NCBI GenBank assembly: GCA_015068645.1
Contig: SVKD01000009.1
Location: forward strand, 1-64,000
Direction of reading: 5' to 3'
Length of the DNA: 64,000 bases
Source of the DNA: Oscillospiraceae bacterium
GTDB taxonomy: Bacteria > Bacillota > Clostridia > UMGS1840
The notes under the pieces: model-generated
The model's input: only the letters and a program-made list of their open reading frames with translations
Told to the model about the DNA's origin: nothing
Databases searched by the model: none
Shown here: piece after piece, positions 1-8,591 of the stretch
Position numbering within the stretch: the stretch's first letter is position 1
Layout: each line of letters opens with the position of its first letter
Translations under genes and position numbers: made by a program

Positions 1-46
1 ATTTTTTCAAAAATATTTATTTTATACAAAAAACGAGGATTATTTT

Positions 47-811
47 ATGGATAATAACAATTTATTTTCCATCGGCGAGATAGCAAAAGCCATTGGAATC
101 ACAAGAAAAATTATATTGAACTATGAAGCAAAAGGTCTCATTACTCCTGATAAAAAAGACGGAACCACTGGAAACAGATATTACAGTATTGATACCTTTA
201 CTCAGGTTCGTACTATCCGGGTGTTTCAGAACTTAGGGCTTACCCTTGATGAAATCCGTGAATACTTTGGTGGTAAATCAGATTTAGAACCGATGATACA
301 CCGTCTTGAAAAAATGAGGGATGAACTTAATCTCACCATAGAGAAACTGAAGGAGCGAACAAAAAAAGTCAATGCCGCAATCGAAGAGATTACCATTCCT
401 GCACAAACAATTTATTCCCGTACATATAATTCTTCTTCAATCAAGGATAAAACAAATCTTCTCCGCGATACGGCACTTGAAGCTTTCAAGGCATACGAAA
501 CAGATACAACAAGGCGTTTATATTATATTGAGTATTCTGTTAAGGTTCCTGATGAAATATCCTATTGTGTAGCAATCCCTGCCGGAAGTAAAGGAGAATA
601 TGTTGAGGCTATTCCCGATGTCCGTGCTCTTTCTGTATATCATCACGGTGCATACGAGGACATACTCGACACCCGCAAGAAACTTTTTGAATACGCAAAA
701 GAAAACGGCATTACCTTATCCGGCAAATGCAGACATATCTATCTTGAAGGACCACCACAACATAAAGATAAAAGCAAGTTCATCACACAGATTATTGCGA
801 TAATTGAATAA
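47..811 (+). CDS. MerR-family transcriptional regulator with GyrI-like effector domain
   Basis: A 254-residue regulator. Residues 6-75 form a MerR winged helix-turn-helix: the start FSIGEIAKAIGITRKIILNY, then a wing with NRYYSIDTF, is typical of the family. Residues 80-115 are the usual dimerisation coiled coil. Residues 120-254 look like a GyrI/AraC-type effector-binding domain, as in BmrR-like multidrug regulators, with the terminal FITQIIAIIE strand. An effector-controlled activator is the family expectation; the ligand is not visible. No target gene lies immediately downstream on the same strand, and anything to the left is outside the window. A rho-independent terminator follows directly, so it appears monocistronic. 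The start is supported by an ACGAGGA purine run upstream of the ATG. Confidence 0.9.
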   Translation: MDNNNLFSIGEIAKAIGITRKIILNYEAKGLITPDKKDGTTGNRYYSIDTFTQVRTIRVFQNLGLTLDEIREYFGGKSDLEPMIHRLEKMRDELNLTIEKLKERTKKVNAAIEEITIPAQTIYSRTYNSSSIKDKTNLLRDTALEAFKAYETDTTRRLYYIEYSVKVPDEISYCVAIPAGSKGEYVEAIPDVRALSVYHHGAYEDILDTRKKLFEYAKENGITLSGKCRHIYLEGPPQHKDKSKFITQIIAIIE

Positions 812-821
812 AAAAGAATGA

Positions 822-860
822 GCCTCTAAGGATTCACTCTCCTTGGAGGCTTTAATTTTT
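822..860 (+). terminator. Rho-independent terminator after the MerR gene
   Basis: An 11-bp stem (GCCTCTAAGGA paired with TCCTTGGAGGC, one G-T pair) with a short loop is followed by TTTAATTTTT. It lies 10 bases after the MerR stop codon. Confidence 0.8.
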
Positions 861-960
861 ACTCAATAATTTCTTTGCAAAACAAAATGCAACACCTGCC
901 TGTATCTATAATTTATACACTTAAAAATATAAATCAAACAAACAAGTATTGCATTTAAGT

Positions 961-1353
961 TTACAATTGAGGTACTTCGTAAATATAAGCCAAAGAATTG
1001 TAACGTAAATTTTCAACACTAAGCTTGAATTCAGTAGTATGTACAGAAGAATCAACAGAAATTAAGGTTTTAGTATCTCTGTCATAATAAGCTCTCGCCT
1101 TATAACCTAAGAGGTCTTCCGCATCGGTCTGACCAACATCATAGATAACGCCGCCTATCATAACTTTTCCTTCCGCTAATTCATAACCGAAATCCAAATT
1201 TGTAATGCTGTTGGCAGTCACAACATCTTCAATTTTTTCTAAGTTAAAAGTAGCAGACAGCAGGGTGTGTCCTTTCGCAACAGAAAATTCCTGGCCTGCA
1301 CCGGTAAATACAGCTCCCATAGAGTCAATGAATAAAGCGTTGTATAACATCAT
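961..1353 (-). CDS. Hypothetical protein fragment resembling repeat segments of clostridial surface proteins
   Basis: A 130-residue open frame without a convincing ribosome binding site (the upstream bases are an A/T run) and without a signal peptide. The stretch from GKVMIGGVIYDVGQTDAEDL to LLGYKARAYY resembles a segment I associate with large SLH/stalk-type extracellular proteins of Clostridia, where it is an internal domain. I infer that this is the surviving 3' part of a larger surface-protein gene, or a very divergent small gene. Function unknown. It lies beside other decayed sequence (1771-2053), which supports the remnant reading. Confidence 0.4.
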   Translation of the reverse strand: MMLYNALFIDSMGAVFTGAGQEFSVAKGHTLLSATFNLEKIEDVVTANSITNLDFGYELAEGKVMIGGVIYDVGQTDAEDLLGYKARAYYDRDTKTLISVDSSVHTTEFKLSVENLRYNSLAYIYEVPQL

Positions 1354-1464
1354 AATTGTATCATTTCTTATTTTTAAAAAAATACATATTTTTTAGTTAA
1401 ATAAGCACAATTTTTAGCTTATGTTTCACAAAAAAATGTCCCAACCGCCAAAACTTATTGTTAT

Positions 1465-1788
1465 TTACCACAATAAAAAAGTAAAAAACGCTGACTCAGA
1501 CGAGCATCTTGTTTTGTCATGGCAGAAGCAAATTATAATCCCTGTACTTTGACCGGTGCTTGTTTGAAAATGTATAGATTCTCCACAGAAATCAAAAAAA
1601 TTGATTACATCAGTATCTATACACTTTACTAAGTGAACAATAAAGACTCTATATTGAAAATCTTTAACAAATTTCAAATCATAAAAATCTTTGCAAACCC
1701 TTCCGGCAGAATAGGTATTGTTATCTTCAATCAAATTATCAAAAATGTAAAAGTAATCAAAATGTTGGTATTGCACGGTTTTACACAC
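1465..1788 (-). CDS. Doubtful ORF between two repeat-arm-like sequences
   Basis: A 107-residue frame beginning with GTG, rich in Phe, Tyr, Asp and Cys. No family is recognised and there is no clear Shine-Dalgarno sequence. Its 5' end lies inside repeat copy A (1771-1890). The sequence just beyond its 3' end (about 1433-1455) resembles the left arm of the hairpin seen in copy B. It may therefore be sequence inserted between the arms of a repeat, or simply a chance frame. Confidence 0.25.
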   Translation of the reverse strand: MCKTVQYQHFDYFYIFDNLIEDNNTYSAGRVCKDFYDLKFVKDFQYRVFIVHLVKCIDTDVINFFDFCGESIHFQTSTGQSTGIIICFCHDKTRCSSESAFFTFLLW

Positions 1789-1890
1789 TTTCCTTAAATT
1801 ACTAATTTCGGTGAGGTGTTAAACCGGATCCAGTCGGGTGAATGCGAACCGAAGAAGTTTTATATGAACGACTGCGGTTGCGATAAGTAG
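1771..1890 (+). repeat. Hairpin-tail repeat, copy A (tail encodes a short Cys-rich peptide)
   Basis: The right hairpin arm (TTACACACTTTCC) is followed by the conserved tail TTAAATTACTAATTTCGGTGA and then AAACCGGAT. The tail matches copies B (1914-2053) and C (24027-24146) closely, and its beginning matches copy D (19301-19369). In copy A the tail is open to a TAG at 1888 and would end in FYMNDCGCDK. In copy B the same reading is broken by an internal stop. Codon-like conservation suggests decayed copies of one gene's 3' end. The gap from 1789 to 2228 holds copies A and B plus the hairpin at 2061; I see no functional gene in it. Confidence 0.6.
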
Positions 1891-1913
1891 TTGATAATCA
1901 GCAACAAAACAAA

Positions 1914-2053
1914 AAGTGTCCAAAACCGTTGATTTTCAACGACTTTAGACACTTTCCTTAAATTACTGATTTTGGTGAGGTATTAAACCGGATTCAAAGC
2001 GGTAAATGTGAATAAAAACAGCTTTATATGAATGATTGCGGCTGCGGTAAATA
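1914..2053 (+). repeat. Hairpin-tail repeat, copy B
   Basis: Imperfect 18-bp inverted arms at 1914-1931 and 1937-1954 are followed by the same tail as copy A. The tail's reading frame runs through an LNRIQSGKCE-like segment to a premature TAA, then resumes as LYMNDCGCGK. It lies about 25 bases after copy A in the same orientation. Confidence 0.65.
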
Positions 2054-2060
2054 ACCAGAA

Positions 2061-2094
2061 AACAAAGAGACTGACGGATGTCAGTCTCTTTGTT
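2061..2094. terminator. Perfect 15-bp hairpin, terminator-like
   Basis: AACAAAGAGACTGAC and its exact reverse complement surround a GGAT loop. The right arm contains T-rich sequence but no U-tract follows. It could stop transcripts from either side, including the operon ending at 2229 on the minus strand. Confidence 0.5.
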
Positions 2095-2228
2095 CATGAT
2101 AAAATAATTCTGCAAATGTAATTCAATAAAACAAGATATATCTTTTCATTTAATAAATTATCATCTCTTCACCTTATTTTTCATAAATATTTCTACTATA
2201 TAAAAACTGTACGGTATAGAATCATTCA

Positions 2229-2855
2229 TTATACGTTCCAAGTAACTATAATTTCAACATTTTTACCGCGAACACCCACAATAATATCGTCAGCAAGTTT
2301 TGCAACGATGGAACGTTCCAGTTCTGCAAATGCATCTTCTGCCTTCTCTTCCACTGCTTTTTTATAAGCAAACAGTGACCATGAGTATGCAAAGTCTGTT
2401 TCATAGGCAATGGTCGGATCAATATAACCAAATCCCATATTATAGCCATGATAATCATACAAATCTCCAACAGGAAGTGCTTGAAGAGCCGGATCTGAAG
2501 CTGCAAGAAGCATTGTTTCTGCAACTGCTCTGATTTTTCCCATAACACCTTTTGCCGCAGCATTTTTTTTGGACTTTGAAACAGCCAGCAACTCCTCTCT
2601 TAAGGCCAGATTCATATCCTCTGCCTGGAGTTTTACATGCAGTTCATAATGATTTCCGTCATTTTCTGTCCAGAACTCACCATCGAAGTTTTGGGTAAGT
2701 CCGGGAAGCATTCCGCAAAGTTCTTCTGTCAAAAGGCGAAGCCTTAATGCTTTTTTACCTTCAAGAGCATTGTATTTTGTTACTTTTTCTACCTCTGCAA
2801 GAACTGCCTCAAGGCAGGTTAAATCTTCATTTAATTTACAAATATTTGATTTCAA
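2229..2855 (-). CDS. HATPase-like protein, last gene of the SpoIIE/ppGpp/c-di-GMP operon
   Basis: 208 residues, TTG start preceded by AGGAGG. The segment around residues 38-60 (RLRLLTEELCGMLPGL) and the following strand with acidic Asn/Gly residues resemble the N-box region of a GHKL-type ATPase, as found in proteins encoded beside SpoIIE-type phosphatases. The C-terminal half, with a repeated Lys-Lys-Ala-rich helix, is not recognised. It starts 12 bases after the phosphatase gene and is surely co-transcribed. I infer a partner-switching kinase or anti-sigma-like binding protein acting on the STAS protein. No catalytic assignment can be proved from sequence alone. Confidence 0.6.
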   Translation of the reverse strand: MKSNICKLNEDLTCLEAVLAEVEKVTKYNALEGKKALRLRLLTEELCGMLPGLTQNFDGEFWTENDGNHYELHVKLQAEDMNLALREELLAVSKSKKNAAAKGVMGKIRAVAETMLLAASDPALQALPVGDLYDYHGYNMGFGYIDPTIAYETDFAYSWSLFAYKKAVEEKAEDAFAELERSIVAKLADDIIVGVRGKNVEIIVTWNV

Positions 2856-2867
2856 TTGATTTTCCTC

Positions 2868-5675
2868 CTAACTTAATGAAATGGCAAGAGTAAGTATGTT
2901 ATTACCATTTTCATATTCATATTCCATACTTTCCGTCATTTTCTTAACCATAAAAATTCCGAGACCGCCGATTGCTCTTTTTTCTGCAGAAAGAGTTGTA
3001 TCAGGTTCAGTTGCCTCTAGAGGGTTGTATGGAATACCATTATCAATAAACGAAATGCGGAGTTTTCCACTTTCGATACTGTAGCAAACTGTTGCCAGAG
3101 TTGCCTTACTGTAATTGACTATGTTTGCATAAACTTCATCAAACACAATATTAATTTTATTTGCAATTTTCGGTACAATTTCAATCTTTTTGGAAAGTGA
3201 GTCTGCAAATGCACCTACAACTACGTGAGAATTGCTATCCGGTATAACCGAAATACTTTCGTCACCAAGTATTGCATCAAAATCGAGAGCAAGCATGGTA
3301 ATATCGTCAAACTGCGGAGCCGTCCCCACAAATTGATCAACATCCTCTTTAATGAGTTTACAAAGCCTATTGGGTTCTGTATTTTCCAAAGAATTTACAA
3401 AATCTAAAAGTCTTTGTTCGCCGTAAAGCTCGGTGCTGTTGTTGGTTGCTTCGGTGACACCGTCTGTGTACAAATAAAGCTTATCACCCGGAGCAAGCTG
3501 CAATTCGTTTTTGCGGTAACGGATGCCTTCCATTCCTGCCAAAAGCATACCGCTTCGTGCTTTCAAATATGAAAACTCCTCACCACCTCTTTTAAAAAGT
3601 GGTGGGTTATGTCCAGCATTGGCAAACTTCATAAGTCCTGTCTTCGTATCTAAAATACCGAGCCATGCCGTGACAAACATTCCTGCATCGTTATTTTCGC
3701 AAAGCTTTTCGTTTGCAATGGTAAATATTTCGTCCGGCTCAAGTCCCTGCTCTGCCAAATCTCTGATCACTGTTTTTGCTCTCATCATAAACATCGCTGC
3801 AGGAATCCCCTTCCCGGATACATCCGCAACCAAAAAAGCAATGGTGGAATCACTAAGCATATAAAAGTCGTAAAAATCGCCGCCAACTTCCTTTGCAGTG
3901 ATCATTTCGGCATATAGCTTAAACGCATTATTTTTCGGGAAAACTGTAGGTAGCGAAGAATACTGGATCTGTTTTGCAAATTCCAGTTCTTTATCAATTC
4001 TTGCTGCCGCCTCTTTGATATAGCGTTTCAGCGTACCAACTGTCTGATTGATATCATCAGAGAGGGATGCAAATTCCTCATTGGAACGAACATTCACCGT
4101 AACATTCAGGTTTCCGCTTGTAATCTCGGCAAGATCTTTGTTTATTTTCCTTAAGTTATCAATGATAATTCTCTTGATCAGGAAATAAATCAAAACAAAT
4201 AAAGCAGCGAATATGAGGATTTCCATAAATGTATTGACATACACTGAAACCTCTTTCATAAACATAGCTTCATACTTTGGCATAGCACCGACAATATAGT
4301 ATCCTTCTACAAAACGGTATGCGCAAAGGTATTCTTTGTCGTAGACCATTGACTCAAAAATTTCGCCTTGTGTAGTAGTTTCAGGATCAAATGTGATACC
4401 GATTTTCTGAAGCCCTGCGCCTTCAAAATCGTTTCTGTATGTTACAAGATTAAAATTTTCATCACATATTGCAACAAATCCGGAATTTCCTACATGACGG
4501 TTTTTTGATACTGTTTTCACATACTTGTCTATGTCTGCCCGAAACTGGGTGCTGTCGTATCCAACCTGAATAAATCCACCCTCTGAAAGTGCGATTGCTC
4601 CATATTTTCTAAAAGTAACATCATCATAAGAGGTAGGTCTGTAATCCTGAATATACTGGGACTCTTTCCCCTTTAAAAGTGCAGTTACAAATTCATTTGA
4701 CTGCTCTCCGCTTGTCATATCATAGCCGATATACTCTTGTACATTGGAATCACAAATATATCCGTTCTCATCAATGATGTTGACTTCAATGACATTATAT
4801 TTTTCGGCAAGAGATGAAAGGGTTGCTCCCATTAAGTATTCTTCCTTGATGTTTTCGGTCTTTTTTAAAAGATTGTTATTGGATTCATCCAAGATGTCCT
4901 GATAAACATCTGATAGGCTCATTTCGATGGTTTTATTGGTTTGGACCTCACTCATGCCTGTTTGCAATACAGAAGAAAATGAGCTTGTGGCAACAAAAGC
5001 AATGATAATACAAATTAAAAGCCAGCTTTGGAAAGTCTGTGAAATCTGTTTTTGTTCTTTTTTCGAGTCAGACTTTTCTCTGCCAATTAAAGATACTACC
5101 AAAACCGCAATCCCAACAGCCAATCCATTACCGATTACCATAGGTAATGTGCATATTTTTACAAATTCAAATGCGTTGACCGCATCATCCATATTGGTAA
5201 AGAATATCATCAGCATATGAAGCACTTCTGTAACCATACCAATACCCATACCATACAGCCAGGTTGGCTTCTTATCGTCAAACATATATGTTCTTAGGAT
5301 TGCTGCAATAAAACCCGCAAGAATGGTTGATACTGAGCAGGCAATCTGCGTATATGTTCCGGCAAGCCCGAAATACACGGCAACAAAGCGATAAATACCT
5401 CCTATCAGTCCTGCTATGATGCCTGCAGGAGCACCAAAGATAAGACCTGCACAAAGAGGTGCGGCATCTCTCACATTCATGATAGTTCCGTCACCCACAT
5501 CAAACCCGCCGAAGGTGGTTGTCGCAAAAATCGCCATAAGACCGAAAAGCACCCCGATAATCAATTGCTTAACTTTATGAGACGTTTTAGAAAACGCTGT
5601 TTTTTTGTCAAGTATGTAGAGAAAAATGGCGAGAAGTGCATTATATGATGCAGACATAATTAAATGTGGTGCCAT
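2868..5675 (-). CDS. Membrane SpoIIE-type PP2C phosphatase with LytS-like 5TM, sensor, HAMP and C-terminal HATPase
   Basis: 935 residues. Residues 1-200 hold five or six membrane segments of the 5TMR-LYT type (GGIYRF motif). Residues about 245-475 form an extracytoplasmic sensor, followed by a membrane helix near 480-500 and a HAMP-like segment near 500-555. A SpoIIE-type PP2C domain occupies about 575-790 with its metal-binding signatures (EVGGDFYDF, VADVSGKG, LYTDGVTEA, FDDITML). A GHKL anti-sigma-type ATPase is fused at about 800-935 (VFDEVYANIVNYS, GGLGIFMVKK). In known partner-switching modules such phosphatases dephosphorylate STAS proteins, and the ATPase domain phosphorylates them. 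Having both in one protein, next to a STAS gene, suggests a self-contained switch. Start: ATG after AAGGAGATG. Confidence 0.92.
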   Translation of the reverse strand: MAPHLIMSASYNALLAIFLYILDKKTAFSKTSHKVKQLIIGVLFGLMAIFATTTFGGFDVGDGTIMNVRDAAPLCAGLIFGAPAGIIAGLIGGIYRFVAVYFGLAGTYTQIACSVSTILAGFIAAILRTYMFDDKKPTWLYGMGIGMVTEVLHMLMIFFTNMDDAVNAFEFVKICTLPMVIGNGLAVGIAVLVVSLIGREKSDSKKEQKQISQTFQSWLLICIIIAFVATSSFSSVLQTGMSEVQTNKTIEMSLSDVYQDILDESNNNLLKKTENIKEEYLMGATLSSLAEKYNVIEVNIIDENGYICDSNVQEYIGYDMTSGEQSNEFVTALLKGKESQYIQDYRPTSYDDVTFRKYGAIALSEGGFIQVGYDSTQFRADIDKYVKTVSKNRHVGNSGFVAICDENFNLVTYRNDFEGAGLQKIGITFDPETTTQGEIFESMVYDKEYLCAYRFVEGYYIVGAMPKYEAMFMKEVSVYVNTFMEILIFAALFVLIYFLIKRIIIDNLRKINKDLAEITSGNLNVTVNVRSNEEFASLSDDINQTVGTLKRYIKEAAARIDKELEFAKQIQYSSLPTVFPKNNAFKLYAEMITAKEVGGDFYDFYMLSDSTIAFLVADVSGKGIPAAMFMMRAKTVIRDLAEQGLEPDEIFTIANEKLCENNDAGMFVTAWLGILDTKTGLMKFANAGHNPPLFKRGGEEFSYLKARSGMLLAGMEGIRYRKNELQLAPGDKLYLYTDGVTEATNNSTELYGEQRLLDFVNSLENTEPNRLCKLIKEDVDQFVGTAPQFDDITMLALDFDAILGDESISVIPDSNSHVVVGAFADSLSKKIEIVPKIANKINIVFDEVYANIVNYSKATLATVCYSIESGKLRISFIDNGIPYNPLEATEPDTTLSAEKRAIGGLGIFMVKKMTESMEYEYENGNNILTLAISLS

Positions 5676-5708
5676 ATTTTCATCTCCTTATCAGATTTTT
5701 CTTCGCTC

Positions 5709-6005
5709 TTATTCGATGGTCAGAATATCCAAAAAACCTGTAATATCAAAAACTTCCATAATGCTGTCATTCACACCGGTAAGCTTCATACTGCCCTGTG
5801 CGTTCATTGCTTTTTGAGCCTTTAAGATTACTCGAAGTCCTGCGGATGAAACATACTCAAGATTTGCAAAATCAAAGGTAAGTTCCTTAAGCCCTGCAAG
5901 AACGCTGTCAAGTTCATTTTCAAGCTCCGGTGCTGTTTGGGTATCCAGTCGTCCGGATACGGTCAGCGTTACTGCTTCCCCATTAATTTTCTTTTCAATC
6001 GTCAT
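5709..6005 (-). CDS. STAS-domain anti-anti-sigma factor (SpoIIAA/RsbV type)
   Basis: 98 residues, a complete single STAS domain. The central segment FANLEYVSSAGLRVILKAQK carries the conserved Ser-Ser pair, one of which is normally the phosphorylation site. An AAAGGAG ribosome site precedes the ATG. It lies 33 bases before the phosphatase/ATPase gene and 25 after the HD gene in the same operon. The expected role is to bind or release an anti-sigma protein depending on phosphorylation. No sigma factor gene is in this operon, so the final target is unknown. Confidence 0.9.
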   Translation of the reverse strand: MTIEKKINGEAVTLTVSGRLDTQTAPELENELDSVLAGLKELTFDFANLEYVSSAGLRVILKAQKAMNAQGSMKLTGVNDSIMEVFDITGFLDILTIE

Positions 6006-6030
6006 TGTAATAATCTCCTTTTATATAAAT

Positions 6031-6561
6031 TTAATTTTTTTGTTTCCACGATTCTATTGGCTCGTAGAGGAATGATAATTCCGCCATGGGAGTTTCCAAG
6101 CTCTGTGCCAAATTTTTGACAGCTTTTCGGATTTCGGGTGAAAAATCCATGTACCAGTCGAGAGTTTCCAAGATATATTTCCGCTTGAACTCCTCACTTG
6201 TGATCAGTGCACATTGTAAATTGTGCAATCTGTCTGCCGCCTTAACTGCATAAGCAATGGAATTTTGCTTAATGGCACCCACATATTCTGCCATATTGTA
6301 CCCATGTTCTTTTGTCAAAAGTTTTACAGCTTCAAGAATTTCTTGATTTGCATATGTTAAAACGTCTTCTTCGGTTGCATCGGTATCCTCCAATAAATCG
6401 TGAAAGAGTGCCGCAATCTGATAATTTTCGTCAAATCCCTGACTTTTTACAATCTCTGAAACTGCTATCGGATGGGTGATATAATCATCACCGCCGATAC
6501 GCTTTTGCCCTTGATGCTTTTTTGTTGCAAATGCCAAAGCACGTTGCATGCGTTCTGTCAT
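6031..6561 (-). CDS. HD-domain hydrolase resembling the (p)ppGpp hydrolase half of RelA/SpoT
   Basis: About 176 residues. HD-superfamily metal ligands are visible: an early His in THPIAVSE, the HD pair in ALFHDLLEDTDAT, and the later Asp in KAADRLHNL, the arrangement of SpoT/Mesh1 small alarmone hydrolases. The ATG at 6561 overlaps the synthetase stop as TGATG and has AAGGAGGGG seven bases upstream, so I prefer it to the GTG at 6567. Coupling to the synthetase gene makes guanosine tetra/pentaphosphate the likely substrate (inference). Nucleotide or phosphodiester hydrolysis of another kind remains possible. Confidence 0.85.
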   Translation of the reverse strand: MTERMQRALAFATKKHQGQKRIGGDDYITHPIAVSEIVKSQGFDENYQIAALFHDLLEDTDATEEDVLTYANQEILEAVKLLTKEHGYNMAEYVGAIKQNSIAYAVKAADRLHNLQCALITSEEFKRKYILETLDWYMDFSPEIRKAVKNLAQSLETPMAELSFLYEPIESWKQKN

Positions 6562-7619
6562 CAACACCCCTCCTTTTGCTTAAGAAGGTGTTTTGCCTGT
6601 CTTTCAGCCTTCTCTTTGGTTCCCAAAGAGATTTTTAAAAACGCTGCAATGGTATCAAAATCGTAGTTTTTATTAAGTAATTCTGCACGGCACAAGAAAC
6701 GTAGTGCAACACTTGAGGAAACAATATCAAGCCCTGCCGCAGATAATGCTTTTTTAGCCAGCTTCATTGCAAGATCATAATTTTCTTGAATCATCTTCTC
6801 AATATCACCAAGCTTTGTGATGCCTAAAAACGCAAGCTGAGGAATATAGCTTTCCGGGTCAATCTCTCTGATTTCCGCACCAGCAATATCCGCAATTTCA
6901 CGAATAATACTTTGCATTTTTCGATTATTGAGAACATACTCGTTCAAAGAAATCATATTGATGGCAACATCATCTGCATCGTCGGTAATAATACGCTGCC
7001 GGATATCTTCCGTATAATCCACCATATTATCACGGGCACGCACAAACTCATCATCTGCCAGTTCCAAAAGACCTGCAAGCCGTGCAAATTGTCGGTTAAT
7101 CTCTCTGGGAACACCAAAATCGCTCTTGTAGCCAATATCATGATGAATAGCTGACCAGGCGTGTTGCAGAATGGTTCTGATTTGCACTTCAAATTTTTTG
7201 CCGCAAATAGCATCAGGCCACTTATCACCAAAAGGAAGTGAACAGATGTAATGCAGGGATAAATATCCAAAGGCATCTTCTTTGATGAGTGCTCTTTTGT
7301 CAGATGAATTTTCCCAGTCTATCACAAAATTCTCTTCAATCTTCTGCCCGATTTGGTCAATTTCATCAGAAAGGAAACAAACCACACGACAACCTAAAAT
7401 ATCGGTAATATCTTCTAAGGTGTTGTAGCCGTCCCCTTTTCTCTCCAACTTCCCTGCCAGGCTTTTTTCTTCTTTCACACGATGCTCAACAGCTAAAACA
7501 GTAAGTCCCAAATCCTTTACGATGTCGGAGAGCATGGTATGTACCGTGTCGCCTAAGGTTACAAAATCGTCCCTTTGTTTTCTGTAATCCTCTAAAATAA
7601 GTCTGCATTTTAAATTCAA
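6561..7619 (-). CDS. (p)ppGpp synthetase, RelA/SpoT nucleotidyltransferase domain protein
   Basis: 352 residues. The catalytic domain occupies about residues 40-185: the ATP-binding basic/Ser region SLAGKLERKGDGYNTLEDI, the DILGCRVVCF strand, and EVQIRTILQHAWSAIHHDI with the invariant Glu-Val-Gln-Ile-Arg-Thr. The C-terminal half is helical and carries none of the TGS or ACT domains of long Rel proteins. The hydrolase function is a separate, overlapping gene. The TTG start has GGAGGAG upstream. It is embedded in a signalling operon and transfers pyrophosphate from ATP to GTP/GDP by family homology. Confidence 0.9.
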   Translation of the reverse strand: MNLKCRLILEDYRKQRDDFVTLGDTVHTMLSDIVKDLGLTVLAVEHRVKEEKSLAGKLERKGDGYNTLEDITDILGCRVVCFLSDEIDQIGQKIEENFVIDWENSSDKRALIKEDAFGYLSLHYICSLPFGDKWPDAICGKKFEVQIRTILQHAWSAIHHDIGYKSDFGVPREINRQFARLAGLLELADDEFVRARDNMVDYTEDIRQRIITDDADDVAINMISLNEYVLNNRKMQSIIREIADIAGAEIREIDPESYIPQLAFLGITKLGDIEKMIQENYDLAMKLAKKALSAAGLDIVSSSVALRFLCRAELLNKNYDFDTIAAFLKISLGTKEKAERQAKHLLKQKEGC

Positions 7620-7631
7620 AATATCTCCTCC

Positions 7632-8588
7632 TTACATAAACCCAAACATGAGCTTAAATAAATCATATATTGCACCGCCTAAGGCTCCAATCAAAAGAAC
7701 CATAAACAGATAAATAAACATACTGAATTTGCTGATTTCGTTATGTTCCATAGTAAAATAGAAATTGTAGTGCGCCTTCATATTGGAATCCCGTTCTTCT
7801 ACCCACTGATAGGTAATTGCAGAGGAACAGTCATATCCTTCCGGCGCATAATTGCGGTTCAACTCTGCTTCAAGACGTCTGATACGGTAACAAGTGGAAT
7901 CATTCATTTCATATTCGTCGCCGATAGAAATGGTGACCAGTGCCTTTCTGATCCGCTGTTCGTGCAGGTCTTTAATTTCGTTAATTTCAGGTGGCAGAAG
8001 CCGCGCCTCATTGATTCTGATGGAATAGCCGTATTTTTCGGAAATAATAGGGCTTTGAATCAACGAATTAATCCTTTCAAACATACTACCAACATCGACT
8101 TTCGATGCAAAAACCTTATCCAAGGTTTTATGAGGTATTCTGAATATCAGGTATGCTTCGTCAGATGTGATATAATCCTTTATAAATTCAAAATTTGCAG
8201 TAATAACCGTTCCGTATGAAACCTTTTTTACCTCCATACCTTCATTTGTAAGATTGATAAGGCTTACCGTTCTGTTGTCATACCGCAATTCTGATGTGTA
8301 TTTTGTTTTTTGAGAATCCACCTTACCATTGGTATTAAAAAGGGCTCTTAATGCGGAGCTATCCGCCAGCATATACGATAAATCAACGATTTCGCAGCTT
8401 TCTATCGCAAAGGGAACAAAAATGTTGACCGTTTTTGTTTCTTTTGCTCCATATACACGCACACTGATATCAACATAACTTCTGCCTTTTGGGTTGATCC
8501 ATTCATTTAAGTAGATTGTGCTTCTGTCATCACCATCAATCCATAATGCCCAGCCATCATCAGCAAATTTTCTTTTTCTGTTACCCAC
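7632..8588 (-). CDS. Unknown protein with C-terminal membrane anchor, in the signalling operon
   Basis: 318 residues, no family recognised. The body is soluble, beta-rich and charged. One hydrophobic segment near residues 290-315 (FSMFIYLFMVLLIGALGGAI) would anchor it with the body on one side. No signal peptide. The GTG start lies 3 bases after the diguanylate cyclase stop and the gene ends 12 bases before the (p)ppGpp synthetase, so it is co-transcribed with both. A receptor or scaffold linking nucleotide signals to the membrane phosphatase is a guess from context only. Confidence 0.75.
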   Translation of the reverse strand: MGNRKRKFADDGWALWIDGDDRSTIYLNEWINPKGRSYVDISVRVYGAKETKTVNIFVPFAIESCEIVDLSYMLADSSALRALFNTNGKVDSQKTKYTSELRYDNRTVSLINLTNEGMEVKKVSYGTVITANFEFIKDYITSDEAYLIFRIPHKTLDKVFASKVDVGSMFERINSLIQSPIISEKYGYSIRINEARLLPPEINEIKDLHEQRIRKALVTISIGDEYEMNDSTCYRIRRLEAELNRNYAPEGYDCSSAITYQWVEERDSNMKAHYNFYFTMEHNEISKFSMFIYLFMVLLIGALGGAIYDLFKLMFGFM

Positions 8589-8591
8589 GCT

